From Adiantum capillus-veneris (taxonomy: Eukaryota > Streptophyta > Polypodiopsida > Polypodiales > Pteridaceae), in assembly GCA_014529385.2 (NCBI GenBank), contig CM043956.1:88967221-89031220 (forward strand): a stretch of 64,000 bases of DNA, given 5' to 3'. The translations under genes and the position numbers were made by a program. A model generated the notes under the pieces. That model did no database searches. It was not told where the DNA came from and worked only from the letters and a program-made list of their open reading frames with translations. Below, one piece after another: positions 25,318-38,985 of the stretch; the first letter of the stretch is position 1, and the number at the start of each line of letters is the position of its first letter.

Positions 25318-25643
25318 CTCCCCCAATCAAGCACTAACGGTTGGGGGGACACCGTCGGTGAAATTTTGTCAAAACCGGCAATGGGGGGATCATACGGAGG
25401 TGACAGGATGCCCACAATGTACCAGTGCATGAGACGGGGTTGGTGGATGAAAAAAAAGGCTCTATACCCCATGACACGCAGGGGGCAATTTTGATAGGGC
25501 TTTTTTTTAACGTCTACCAACCTCGATGGGTGCCACGGTGTGTTGTGGGCATTTGGTCACCTCCGTATGGTCCCCCTGTTACCCATTTTTGACAAAAGTT
25601 ACCGAAGGTGTCCTATTGGTCATCGGATACTTCATTGGGGGAG
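25318..25643. mobile_element. MITE-like inverted-repeat element, ~326 bp
   Basis: Termini are CTCCCCCAAT (25318-25327) and ATTGGGGGAG (25634-25643). The arms (about 25318-25465 and 25495-25643) match along most of their length when one is reverse-complemented: shared blocks include ATACGGAGGTGAC, TTTTGTCAAAA and ATGCCCACAA, with substitutions and small indels. The loop is ~30-40 bases. No target duplication is clear. Long arms, short loop and lack of coding sequence fit a foldback MITE. Confidence 0.75.
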
Positions 25644-25789
25644 CTTTTGTACACACATCACAATAATGAATTTTTTGGACAATACGAACAAAACAAAATT
25701 TAAAGTATGAATTGTTGATAGAAAATAGTAAAAAAAATTATTTATTTAGTAATTACATTGTGACTAATTAGTCTTTCTGCAAATTACAT

Positions 25790-27290
25790 CTATGGATATG
25801 GGGAAAATGGCTGACCTAACACGAAGGGTTTTTAGAATTTCTTCTAGGTTGATCACCTTGCTTAAGGCATAATGGGAGAGGACTAACCCAGGGTGCTTGC
25901 ATGTAAAGGCATACAAGGGTGCCTCACGATCCACCAATATACATTTCTGAGCATTAAGAGTGAGGGAATCTTCAACAAGGATGTCACTTAACGTGTTGCA
26001 CTCGAGAAGCTCCTCAGTACCATGCTTGGTGAACTCTATGTGAGTAGCTCAAAGAATCAATGGTCCCAAGTGTCTCAAGTAGTGCCACAAGGAGCTATCC
26101 CTACCCATGGGCACATTTCAAGAACCTCGAGTTTGCATTGTGAATCTATCAACATCGTATGCAATCTGCAAAATATAGAAAGGACTTTAACACTTGTTGC
26201 AAGGAACCATAGACAATCAATAAGGTTAAAAAATGTTTACCTTAGTGTCTTCATCCATCTCTTCAAGATTTTTCTTAGTAAGGTCAATGCAAGAGCAATC
26301 ATGTCCACCCATAGGAGTTAGCAACTTGTATGGATAGAAATCTCCTTTCAGGATGCTATCATAAAAGGAGACACATGATTTGATTTTCACAAAGGTACTT
26401 GCCACTGTTTGCACCAGCCTCTGTTCATTTTCATTCGGGAGAAAAGAGAGGCTTGATGGGAGATGTTTTCCAAATTCACTTTGAAACTTGACCTTCTCTT
26501 CCTTTCCATTGGGCTCCTTCATGCTTGCATAGATAGCAAGCACTAGAGTGATTCATCTTCTCTGAGTCCCACTGTTTTGTGAATGTCATCAAGGGAAAAA
26601 AATTGATGACCATCTATGAAAAGTGAGAATGGAGGTTAGGGACTTCTTCCAACACCTTGTCTCCCTCTCTCATTTGATCTTCCTTCTGAGTGGAGCTGGG
26701 CTCAGGCAAGAGGAAAAGTGACATAGATGCTTCACTCTACTCATCATCCTCTTTGATAGCTTGATTTGATTCCTCCACAATGGTCATAGGAAGTTTCTTA
26801 ATGGAATTTTCCTTTGATTTTCTCTTCTTTGTGTCCTCAAGCACAAGTAATACCAGAACCATATCCCAAGAAATGAATTGGGTGCCTATGCATCCCATGC
26901 ACAAATCCATGAGATCATCCTCATCCTCTATCATGTAGTCCCATTTAGCGATACTTTTAGTAAACGTCAATAAAAAAAATCAAAAGTTTTTGTTGACCAC
27001 ATAGAGGTGTTTGAGGAGATCTACTAGCAACCACTCCATGTGGGATCTCTCAAACACTATGGCATATTCGTCCATGAGCTATGCCATGTAGTCAAGAAAG
27101 TTTTGGAACACTTCTGCATGTAGATGGGTAGTGGCCTGCATGTTGATCATCCCTCAAACTTGCTAACTAGATCATGTGCTTGATCCACAAGTCCTACCTT
27201 TTCCAATTGTGCAAGAAGGGCATCATAAGAGGTTGGCATGGGTTTGTTTGCGAAGAAGATGGCAAGAGAACATAGAGCAAGAGATTTGTG
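25790..27290 (-). pseudogene. Degenerate coding remnant of unknown function (minus strand)
   Basis: Minus-strand frames, in order from 27290 down: MPTSYDALLAQLEKVGLVD; EVFQNFLDYMA and ERSHMEWLLVDLLKHLYVV; WDYMIEDEDDLMDLCMGC with an acidic/lysine-rich tail; then a 105-codon piece (26226-26543) with FGKHLPSSLSFLPNENEQRL and TPMGGHDCSCIDL; then CKLEVLEMCPWVGIAPCG and a piece (about 25790-26033) with DILVEDSLTLNAQKCILVD. A likely intron (AAG|GTAAAC ... TTGCAG|ATTG, near 26225-26170) separates the last two. Stops and frameshifts break it throughout. I do not recognise the family. Its upstream part probably continues at 29304-29884, beyond the solo LTR. Confidence 0.5.
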
Positions 27291-27464
27291 AGTGTGAGAA
27301 ATAAAGTGTAAAGACCTAGAAAGTAGCTTATATACTCAAGGTCACCTTTTAAAAATTAACATAAAATTAACTTAACACTATAGTTTTCAACAAAATCACA
27401 CGACAAAGCATAAAAAAAGACACCAATGTTGAAGGTATTTGCGTTCCAAATCAACGAAATTGTA

Positions 27465-29303
27465 CATTTTGTCGTAAAAATTAATATCTATCCAACCCAA
27501 ATGATTTTCTCATATTAAACTGATCACTTAATGTGGGAGAATACACGGGAACAAGGTTTAAGATATAGACATGTGCTTATAGATCTATCTCAACACGGGG
27601 CCAATGGTTAAGGGGCCCAAATGAGAGATGGTCTATCAAAGAGCAAGGCTAACCAATGGAGCATAAGACCTTAGGGTTAGCTTCATTGAAGACCTCCAAT
27701 AATGTGTGTAAAAGTCCTTTGACCTTAGGCAAGCTAGGGCTGAGCTTGAGGTGGGAACCCGGCCTAAGCTCGAGATGCTTGTCCTGCTTGAGGTGCTTGT
27801 CGTGCTTGAGGTGCTTGATTAAGATGCTTGAGGTGCTTGACTGGCTCCATGCTTGAGGTGCTTGACTTGCTACATGGTTAAGGTGCTCGAGGTGCCTTGA
27901 GATGCTTGCCTGAGATGCTTGTGGAAACACCCCCTAGTTCAAGTGCTTTGTCATGCTTGATGACTAAGGGGCTTGCTCATCCAAAGTCAAAAAGATCCCT
28001 ACAAGGAAGGGGGCGAGCCTACAAGGGGGGGGATGAGAGAGAGAACACACACACACACACACACACACAAGGGAAGCCCCAGCTTGAAGAGGCAGCAAGG
28101 ACACTTGTCAAGTTCCTCCCCATGTTGCCCTCATGGTGTGCCTGAAGCCTCTTGGTTGGCCACCCAAGGGGTCCAATGATAATTTAGGATATTTAATTAA
28201 TTGATTTTTCATTTATCAAGTCCTCTCTCTCAAAGGGGAAAGGGGGACACTTGTCCCAAGGCTACCCATGTTGCTTGTAATGGCTCTTGCTTGTGATTGG
28301 CTAGGCCTGGAGGGGTCCAATGAGCTTCAAGCATGAGCTACAAGGGGGGGTCGACCCAAGCAAGCTAGGGGGGTGCTTAGGGGGTATACTCACCCACACA
28401 CACTCACAAACACTCTCATTGTGTGCTATGCAAAGTGCAAGAGCTCCCTCTCCAAGGAAGTAGAGGTTGAGAGCCTACACCAACACTCTTGGCTATGGAG
28501 TGCAAATCCAACCAAGGGCCATGCTTCAATGCTTGAGCTTGTCATCTCCTTCTTCTTCATTACTATGCTATTATGTATGCTAGCAACAAGAGTATGATAA
28601 GTGAGGAACTAATTCTTTCTCCTATGAAATGTTTCTTCTTCCTCTTCCCTACCCTCATTCCCTGCTAGCTCTCTCCACCTTCGAAGGTGTTTGAGGTCTT
28701 GGGATTGAGGCTTGGGATAGTTAATGCTTTCTACAAGTGCATGTTATGCTTATTGCAAGAAGGCTAATGGTTTATTGCAAGTAGATTAATTACTTAATGC
28801 AAGTAGATTAATTGTATTGCAAGGTAGATTAATTATTGCTTTAAGCACAAGTTGATGCATAAAAGTATACATCTTCATGCACTCAAATGATTTAGGGAAC
28901 ACAAAGATTAATGATGTTCACAAGTTCTTGATTGTTTTCAAGCTAAGATTGATTGTTGAAATTATGCAAAAGCTGGGTGTGTGAACCTTCCATCTCCATA
29001 TTGCCAAGGAGGTCTCAAGGAACACAAAGATGGTATTGTACCAAGTCTCTCTTAATGAGAGAATCTATAATACAAATGCCTTTTGGAGGGGGGACCGGCT
29101 CCACATAAATCCGGTCCTCAACTGTTGTCATATTCTCTACACTCTCTCTCTTGTAAAAGTATTGTTCATGCCTAGTTAATTAAGTGTTATGATAGAGTTG
29201 CTACTACCAATTAAGTTCACCCTCTATGCGCTCAAAATTGTTCACTCTAATTCTCTTAATTCCGCTGTTCTCTAAGTTCATAGGCCATTCCCATTACACA
29301 TTT
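27465..29303. mobile_element. Solo LTR of a Ty3/gypsy element with CATTT target duplication
   Basis: The LTR (27470-29298, 1829 bases) begins TGTCGTAAAAAT, ends CCATTACA, and is flanked by a perfect 5-bp duplication, CATTT (27465-27469 and 29299-29303). It is clearly the same family as the 5' LTR at 29890-31601: shared blocks include ATGATTTTCTCATATTAAAC near the start, CTTGGCTATGGA in the middle, and AGTTCATAGGCCATT near the end. No internal region is present, so it arose by LTR-LTR recombination. It contains a short (AC)n at 28044-28069 and a degenerate run of GAGGTGCTTG-like repeats at 27770-27920. Confidence 0.9.
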
Positions 29304-29884
29304 GAATTAAAATCTTGAATAGATTGGAAATGATCATGATCAAAGACGAGATTAAAAACATCATATTTATTAATGCAAAAAAAATCTGCATCAATTACAA
29401 GCTTTTACAAAAATGTGAAAATGCAATGTTCTCACACAGAAAGCTCTTCTCTTTTTAGGAACGAATAACCTTGTCGTTGATTACAAAGAGGTATTGCTTG
29501 GGCAAGGTATATCTAATATGAAGATACTTGCAAAGATGACTGAGGTATCTGTCATTATGCATAGAGATGCCGCACACTACATCACTGTGGAGGCATATTT
29601 GCAAGTCAACCAATTCTCTGGTAGCAACATCAAAGTCTAGTGCCTCCCATTCTCCCATTGTGAGCTTCCATCTTGTGTAGGGAAAGACCATTGACAAGAT
29701 TTTTCTTCATAATATGGTACCCGGAAACCACATTCTCATCTACTACAGAGCAGTGAATTTTATCTCCTTGGTGTTTGACCACCTTGATGTCTTATCCAAT
29801 TGCAAGGAATCCATTCATCACACTTCTCTCTTTGCAAGTTCATAATTTTGGTGTCTTGTGAACACTTTGCAATCGAAAGATATA
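29304..29884 (-). pseudogene. Unrecognised minus-strand coding remnant between two gypsy LTRs
   Basis: An 80-codon frame (29455-29697) contains GEWEALDFDVATRELVDL and HLCKYLHIRYTLPKQYLF. Upstream fragments include KHQGDKIHCSVVDENVV. It is probably the upstream part of the same remnant seen at 25790-27290, the two being separated by the solo LTR. The stretch ends where the chromovirus 5' LTR begins. Function unknown. Confidence 0.4.
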
Positions 29885-29889
29885 CACAA

Positions 29890-31601
<1,712 letters not shown>

Positions 31602-31602
31602 T

Positions 31603-31614
31603 TGGTATTAGATC
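31603..31614 (+). other. Primer-binding site of the chromovirus (degraded iMet type)
   Basis: TGGTATTAGATC follows the LTR end by one base and resembles the initiator-tRNA-Met site TGGTATCAGAGC, with two differences. Confidence 0.7.
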
Positions 31615-32002
31615 TATTGGTTTCTTTTTTATTGCTTAAGAAGAAGAGAGGACCTTAAGTTGTCCATGAGAGGTTGGACCTATTCATTGCAATAGGGTAA
31701 GTGGGATAGGGATCTATTATCTTGGTTGATAAGGACTTAGTTCGAGGTACACTGCTTGGAAATATAGTCTTAATAATGGAGCCTCTCGGGGATTTCCTTT
31801 GGCTTAACCATTATTGAGCTATGAGTTGGCTCAACAGGAAACATAATCAACCGAGCAATGTTAGACCCTGTCCACTAGTCTTAATCAACAATGTCTAAAC
31901 CACGGGTGTGGCTACTCGAGAGCTGATTTTCAAAGGTAAAGAAGAGTAGCGACTAAGGTTTTTGAGGGTACCAAAACATAAAGTAATATATACATAATTA
32001 GC

Positions 32003-33400
32003 ATGGATGACAATAACCAAGAGAGTAGAATGAACATTGATAGCTTTGATTTTGCACATGAAGATGCTAATGATGATGCCCCCATGTTTGTTGATTATCT
32101 TGTTACTAGGTTGCATCAATCTATGAGCAACCATGCTTGGCAAGCCAAAGTTACTGAACAACTTCGTGCTTATGGGATTTCCCTTCCTCTCCAAGAGGAG
32201 AGAGAGATTAGGACACATCTTAATGAGACCCCCAAAAGAAGACTCTCTCCCATAAGAGACGAGGAATCAAAGAACGAGAAATAAGGAAATCCCTAAGTTC
32301 CTCCAAAGATGTGGCTCCACGAAGACGGCGGTCTAGACGGTCGCCCACTCCTCCCAAGAGGAAATGGTCAACCCATAGTCCTTCTCCTTGTCACTCCAAA
32401 AGGAAAGAGAGGAAACAAAGGAGGAAAAAGGCAAGAAAGAGGTCACCCTCTTCCCCTTCTTCTTCACCTTCCTCCTCTTTCGACGAATGTAATAATGATT
32501 TTCCTAGACAATGCAAGAGGAGAGGACATCACAAATATTACCCTGCATGGAGAAGGTCCCAAATTCTCAACAAGTTCAAAGAGGGAGGAAAGAGTATCTT
32601 TTTTCTCACCTATGATGGAACCTTTGGTGCTACCAACAAAGTATTCGCCTTCATCTAGAAATTTGATGCGGTCTTTGGAGACGAGGGCTTCACAAAGTCC
32701 TCCAAGATACACCATGCAGCTATGCACTTCTAGAATTTGGCTCATCAATGGTAGGATAGCCTTTGTGGCGACGATGAAGCCCCAAAGACATGGAAAACTC
32801 TATGAGTTTCGTTCATGAAGCAATTCCTTCCAAGCGATGCAAAGGACAAAGTGCTCACCAACAAATTGCAAAGTTTGAAGCTTCTCTGCCATGAGTCTTT
32901 TCACAAATATGTGGACAAGTTTTGGGATCTACATCTCAAGGCTACTGTCTTTCAAAAGATAGACTTTGCCAAGTAAAAGCAACAATTCTGTGCGGAATTA
33001 CTTGAAGAGATGTCCAAGTATGTTAACTCCTAACGGAGAGGTTCTATCACTGAAGTAATCCACCACATTATGGTTGCGTTGTGCATCAATTTCCAACAAG
33101 GGACTAAAAGGAATACTAAGCCCATGGAAATCAGAGACAAAAAAGATGCAAAAGAGGAAAAACAATGCCCAAAATTCTTCCCAAGGAAATTCCACCACCA
33201 CCAACAACAACAATCGGTCCAAGGAGAAGGAAGTTTACAAAGGTAGAAATAAACTCTCTTCTGAAGAGATTAAAGCTTTCGTAAGGACCACAAATTTTTT
33301 AAGTGTGGGGAGCAAGGACATGGCTATCATTCTTGCCCCAAGAGAAGTGCCCGCAATGAAATCCTAGAGCTTCCATGATTGAAGCTCCAAAAGGGGATGT
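32003..33400 (+). pseudogene. Chromovirus gag remnant
   Basis: ATG at 32003 opens a frame (MDDNNQESRMNIDSFDF...) that ends at 32284. A frameshifted continuation carries a basic RRRRSRRSPTPPKRK-like part and then the gag core: FLTYDGTFGATNKVF, AAMHF.NLAHQW, and KLQSLKLLCHESFHKYVDKF. A zinc-knuckle remnant, FKCGEQGHGYHSCP, lies near 33300-33345. The reading frame changes and stops appear repeatedly, so no complete Gag can be made. Confidence 0.8.
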
Positions 33401-33426
33401 TCATTGCAAAGGATCACCTCTCTCTT

Positions 33427-33503
33427 ATGCTTGGGGAAAGCTAAGAGATCATGATGCCTTTATGATCTCTTATTCTTGGGGAAAGCTAAGAGATCATGAT
33501 GCC
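33427..33503. repeat. ~42-bp tandem duplication in the chromovirus
   Basis: CTTGGGGAAAGCTAAGAGAT is repeated, each time followed by CATGATGCCTT, just before the protease scrap. Confidence 0.85.
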
Positions 33504-33504
33504 T

Positions 33505-35846
33505 TCATCTTCTTTGACCGTGGCTCTACTCACAACTTCATATCAACGGCTTCAGTAGGATTGACCTTAAAAGTGGCTATCATCAAATAAGTATAGTGAA
33601 TGAAGATATCCTAAAGACCATGTTTCGTACAATGTTTGGTCTTTATGCATATCTAGTCATGCGTTTTGGCTTGACTAATGCACCATCCATGTTCAGTCAT
33701 TTAATGGAGAAACTATTTAGAACCTACCACAAATTCATTGGAGTGCTCTTTGATGATATCATACTCTACTTCAAGTCCTTTGAGGAACACAATAGACACC
33801 TCTAGGCAGTTTTTCAAGCTTTGAGGGAGAACAAGGATTTTATCAATCAAAAGCAGGAATTTTTTCCTTCAAGAGATTCAATACCTAGGTCATATTACCT
33901 CTGAAGATGGTATTTGTATGGATCCATCAAAGTTGGAGGTAATAAAAACTTGTCCTAATCCAAGGAATCTACATGAGCTAAGAAGATTTATTGGTATGTG
34001 TGTATACTATAGACGCTATAGCAAAATTCTTTCAAATAGCAAGACCATTGCATGACTTAGCAAAGAAGAAAGTTAAGTACTTTTGGATTGCTAAGGAGAA
34101 AAATGCTTTTGACAAACAGAAAGAGAAACTTACCTTCCAACCAGTCCTTATGCTTCCAAATCTCTCAAAGACACTTGAGGTCCAATGTGATGCTTGTGGT
34201 GACTGCCTTGGAGAAGTCTTGCTTTAAGAAGGGCATGAAATAGCATACGAGAACTGAAGGCTCAATGCCAATCAATGAATTTTGGGCATATACAAAAAAG
34301 ATCTTTTAGCTATCTACATGCCCTAGACACATGGAAGCACTATTTATTGGGGACTCCATTCATTTTACAAATGGACCACCAAAGTCGCAAGTACTTCATG
34401 GCGCAAACAAAGCTTTCCGACAAACAAATGAGGTGGGCTAATTTTCTTTTGTAATTTTGTTTTCATATTTCTCACATTGTTGGTAAGCATAATCAAATGG
34501 TTGTTGCACTTTCACGATGACCAAAATTCAATGCGATGTTTATAGAAGCTCACAATTATCTATCTTCTATGAGATATGAGTATGCTAGTGACCCTAACTT
34601 TAAAGATATATTGTCATCCCTTGCCTTAGGGAAGAGGGAGGAATGATTCACTTTGCAGGATGGTTATCTTATCCTTGGCAATTGGCTATGTGTTACCCAC
34701 TCCCTTTGTGAGAAAGTTATGTATGAATCCCATGCTCCTCCCTATGCGGATCATAGAGGCATTCAACCTACTCTTTCAGGAGTAGAGACGTATTTCTATT
34801 GGCTTACCATGAAAGTGGAAATACAAGAGTATGTTTCAAAATGTGTGCTATGCCAAAAGCCTAAACATGATAGAGGGAAGCACCCTTGATTAATCCAGCC
34901 ATTGCCAATCCCTAATTCACCATGGGAGAGTATATCCATGGATTTTATCTTTGGTTTACCCAAGTATATCCATGGAAATACGTGAATATGGACAATAGTT
35001 GATAGGTTTAGCAAGCAATCACACTTTATTCCTGTCAAAAAGACTTAGACATCCTAGAATGACCAATAATTTTTGGAAAGGTCTCTTTTAAAATTTAGGT
35101 AGAGGATTGAATTTCTCTTTGGCCTATCACCCACAAACGGATGGACAAAGTGAGATAGCCGATCTTATGACTTTTGATCTACTAAAGACTTATGCTATAG
35201 AAGTAGATCGGCACTCACAATGGGAGAAATATCTACTCCTTCTACGAGAAAAGCATCTTTTGAAATCATAGAGGGAAGACCTAAAAGTCCCTTGCTACTT
35301 AAAGTACATGGGAAGATCTTCGCTGTCGATGAGTATAGCCGTGACCTACAAGAATATTTTCAAAAAAATTAAGAAGGCTATATCCATCTCACAACAAAGG
35401 CAAAAAGCTAGCTCTAATAAGCATAGAAGTGCCTCAACATTCAAAAAAAATGATTGGGTCTTACTTAAGTTTCCTAAGGCTCGATTGAGGCAAACGACGA
35501 GCAAAAATCCTATGGCCATCAAAAGTATTATGCTAAACTAGAGAAAAGATACTATGGTCCTTTTTAAATCTTGAAGCCAATCAATGAGATGGCTTATCAA
35601 CTCAAGTTGCCCAACCATTGGCTCATACACAATGCTTTTCATGTGAGCCTACTTAAGCCCTACAAAGGAGAGCCACCAAGTGAACCAATTATTGAAGACT
35701 TTCCAAAAATCGAAGACCAGGAAGAGGTTCTACAACCCGAATCTATCCTTCGGCATGAAGACAAGATACTAAGACATGGTAAGATTATCCAACGCTATCT
35801 TATTAAGTTCAAAAACCATCCTTTTGAAGATGCTAGATGGATGTGA
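33505..35846 (+). pseudogene. Chromovirus pol remnant (PR scrap, RT, RNase H, integrase, chromodomain)
   Basis: A protease active-site scrap (FFDRGSTHNFIS, usual D-S-G changed to D-R-G) runs after ~10 codons straight into RT at RIDLKSGYHQI (33557); the rest of protease and the N-terminal RT are deleted. RT continues VMRFGLTNAPSMF and FDDIILY to a stop at 33805. RNase H-like text (YLGHITSEDGICMDPSKLE; RRFIGMCVYYRRY) follows at about 33880-34230. Integrase shows the H2C2 finger (HRGIQPTLSGVETYFYW...CVLCQKPK, 34650-34890), SMDFIFGLP, and AYHPQTDGQSE near 35125. The C-terminus has FHVSLLKPYKG and a chromodomain-like end (HGKIIQRYLIKFKNHPFEDA) to 35846. Many stops. Confidence 0.88.
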
Positions 35847-36066
35847 GGAATACATCTTAAGGATAGTATGAACCTTGTCAATGCTTACAATGGTACATTA
35901 GATTAAGCCAATCTACATGTTTCTTTTAAATGATCAATGTTTTTTTCTTATAAGACTAATTCTCTCTTTTATTGTGCACAAATTTAAATAGTATGCATGC
36001 TTAGAATCATGTTTGTGATGATGACGTCTCTCAAACACCAAGTAGAATTTGTCACTCTACTTTGGG

Positions 36067-36832
36067 AGAACTCTTATTGTGTGAGGTACAAAGTGCAAGA
36101 GCTCCGTCTCCTTCTCCAAGCTTATAGAGAAGTTGAAATCGTGCATCAACACTCTTGGCTATGGAATGCAAATTCAACCAAGAGCCATGCTCCAACACTT
36201 AAGCTTTCCATCTTCTCCATCTTCATTACTATGATATTATGTATGCTAAGCAAGAAGAGTGATGATAAGTAAGGAACTATTTCTTTCTCCTATCAATGTT
36301 TCTTCCTCATCTTCCCTACCCTCATTCCCCGCTAGCTCTCTCCACCTTTGAAGGTGTTTGAGGCCTTGGAATTGAGGCTGAGGGGATGCTTAATTCTTTC
36401 TACAAAGTCTATGCTATGATCGTGATGCATGGATATTTCCATCATCATTGCATCACCTAGGTCACAAGGAGCAATAATATTGTATTGTACCAAGTCTCTC
36501 TTGATGGGAGAGTCAATAATACAATTCCTATTGGAGGGGGGACCCGCCCCACATAAATCCACTCCTCAATTGCTGTCAAGTTCTCTTAACTCTCTCTCTT
36601 GCAAAAGTATTGTTCATGCCAAGTTAATTAAGTACTATGGTTATGTTGCTACCACTAGTTAAGTTTACCCTCTATGTTCTCAAAGTAGTTTCACAAAAAT
36701 GTTGACTCTAATTCTCTTAATTCCGCTATTCTCAAAGTTCACCCTCTATGTTCTCAAAGTAGTCTCACAAAAAGTTCATTCTAATTCTCTTAATTCCGCT
36801 ATTCTCAAAGTTCATAGGCCATTTCCATTACA
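36067..36832 (+). repeat. Truncated 3' LTR of the chromovirus
   Basis: Matches the 3' part of the 5' LTR from the CATTGTGTGA-like phrase onward (CTTGGCTATGGAATGCAAAT, AAGTTCATAGGCCATTTCC) and ends TTCCATTACA. The first part of the LTR is missing; 220 unrelated bases follow the chromodomain stop instead. An internal ~75-bp duplication (TTAATTCCGCTATTCTCAAAG appears three times, 36718-36810) is specific to this copy. Confidence 0.8.
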
Positions 36833-36837
36833 TACAA

Positions 36838-38985
36838 ACACATGAAGAGACATAAACCATGTTACCATTTCTTTGTGGGAATCATAGGTGCACTTCATTT
36901 CTACATGCACATCTACATCGATTCTTCTTTTGTTGCTGCTGTATCAAGGCATTATTTGGCTTATGCCATTTAAGACTCGACAAGGTTGGTGATTGAATCA
37001 GAGAAATATTACCATAACCATTTCACCGCGGTGTGATATAAGTATGGTTACAAAAAAAAAATCCTATGAGGCAAGCTGAGAGGATGGACAACGAGCAATG
37101 TGGATGGCTTCAAAGGTTCTATGGAATACTCTATTGGCTCCCACTCTACAAAAGAAAAAGGGAAAACATCTGCAAACATGAACAAGCAATGGAAATCTTA
37201 CAATCATCTAAACAAACATATACGACAAAAATTTAAAAAAAAAACGATCTAGAAACTTGACAGAGGAGCGGTTGAAAAGCACACACACATGTTTGTTGGT
37301 GTCAATTGGAGTTGGAAATCAACACCATCCTTGATGAAATTGTGAGTGCATTAACCCACTCATTTGCTGATTTATGTGCAAGTTTTTATTGAAGATTAAG
37401 TACATCAAAATTGGGGCAATTTTATGTGTATTGGTGTGTGCCTATGGGTAGGCAAATTGCATCATTTGGGTCCAAATGCATGGCTAATTTAGTGTCAATC
37501 AATTGATGTGAAGCAACCAAATGTTTATGGTTATTGAATTGATTATGCTATGTGGTTTTGATTGTTTAAATTGCACTATAATACTTATAATACTATCAAA
37601 ATTATGCTAGGATTTTTGTTTGTAATTTTATTAAGTGTATGCTTAATGTGCAATTTATACATTAGAAAATTGATTTAAATGAGTGAATTCATGTGCAAAA
37701 TGGATTGATATAAACACTACTTTAAAAGTGTATTTGGCCAATGTGCAAAAATTTGTCTAATTAAACCACTAATTAAACTAATTTGTGGGTCAAATTTGAA
37801 TAAGAAATGATACAATTGTTCCAAAACAATTCAATTTTGATTAGCAATTTGATGGATGCCCAGGTAAATTTTTTTAAGTTTTGCATTATTTGTAAATTTT
37901 AAATTTTGTTTAGAAAATAACATACTCACAGACCCTCAATACCTCATCTCTTTTTCTCTCTTTTTCATTTTTTTGTGTAACTTTTTGACTTATTTTATAT
38001 TTATTACTACTTTTTCTTAATCTCTATTTGTTTTTTGTTTACTTCTCTTTTGACTGTTGTATTTCCTTTTGTGTCATTTTAAGTGAAACTTGTAAAAACC
38101 ATATATTTGTCTTTCTCATTCTTTCTTTTGAGTATTTTTTTACTTTTTTGTTTTCTTCATTTTCTTTTTTATTTTGCATTTGTTTGTTTATTTTTCTTTC
38201 TATATATTTTTATTTTATTTTACAATTTTTTTTCCTACACAATTGTCTTTCCAAATTCTTCTCTTTGCATCCCTCAGGTCTCACACACCCTGCATGCATC
38301 CCGTTCACACGTGCTTGTGTAGGGTTAGGCTTAATTAAGACTAGATACACTCGGAGAGTCATATGTTACCAAATTTAAGCCGATTTAGCCCAATTACGTT
38401 CCATTTGACCAGAATTGAGCCATACCTCATATATAAACCATGTTCTTACACAAAATTTGATTTTGGTCTACATTTGGCTAGCTGACAAGCATTAGAGCCA
38501 GTTCACATGCATTATTCTATTTTTGGTATGTTTTGACAATAGATTATACGCTTGATCACATTTGACCCTGATTTGATATAGAGATTTGTTTGTGGATTTA
38601 ATATTGACTAGATTATGGTAGTTTTAGTGGCCCATTCACAAGTGAGATCTCGACTTGGCTTGATTTTATTTGCTGGTCATACACTTGTACACGATTAGAG
38701 CTCAATTAGATCTGTGGATTGATTTTTGACCAAGACTTGGTCCTAGAGACAACTTTTAGATCTTCTTCACATGCAAAAATCCTAGATTAGTGCTTCGCTA
38801 GCTTTTGATTGACAGACTATGCATCATAACTAGTGCACTTGCCTATTGACCTCCTTGACACCAAATTTGACCTGGATTGCTAGATTTTGTCGATCACGAA
38901 TCAAGGCCCTATTTGATAGGTTTATGTGAATTTAAGGTGAGCTATAAGGATTGCCTACATACACACATTTAGACACCTAATAGAG
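36838..38985. other. Intergenic, AT-rich, no gene recognised
   Basis: No coherent coding frame. The block 37960-38240 is very T-rich on the + strand, which accounts for F/L/S-rich open frames there. No terminal repeats or RNA genes seen. Confidence 0.45.

Noticed and set aside
32464-32748. Minus-strand 94-codon frame over the chromovirus gag
   Set aside because: It is the antisense shadow of the gag region, which shows recognisable gag text on the + strand.
38028-38378. 116-codon F/L/C-rich + strand frame as a membrane protein
   Set aside because: It is a translation of a T-rich tract (37960-38240) and has no conserved feature.
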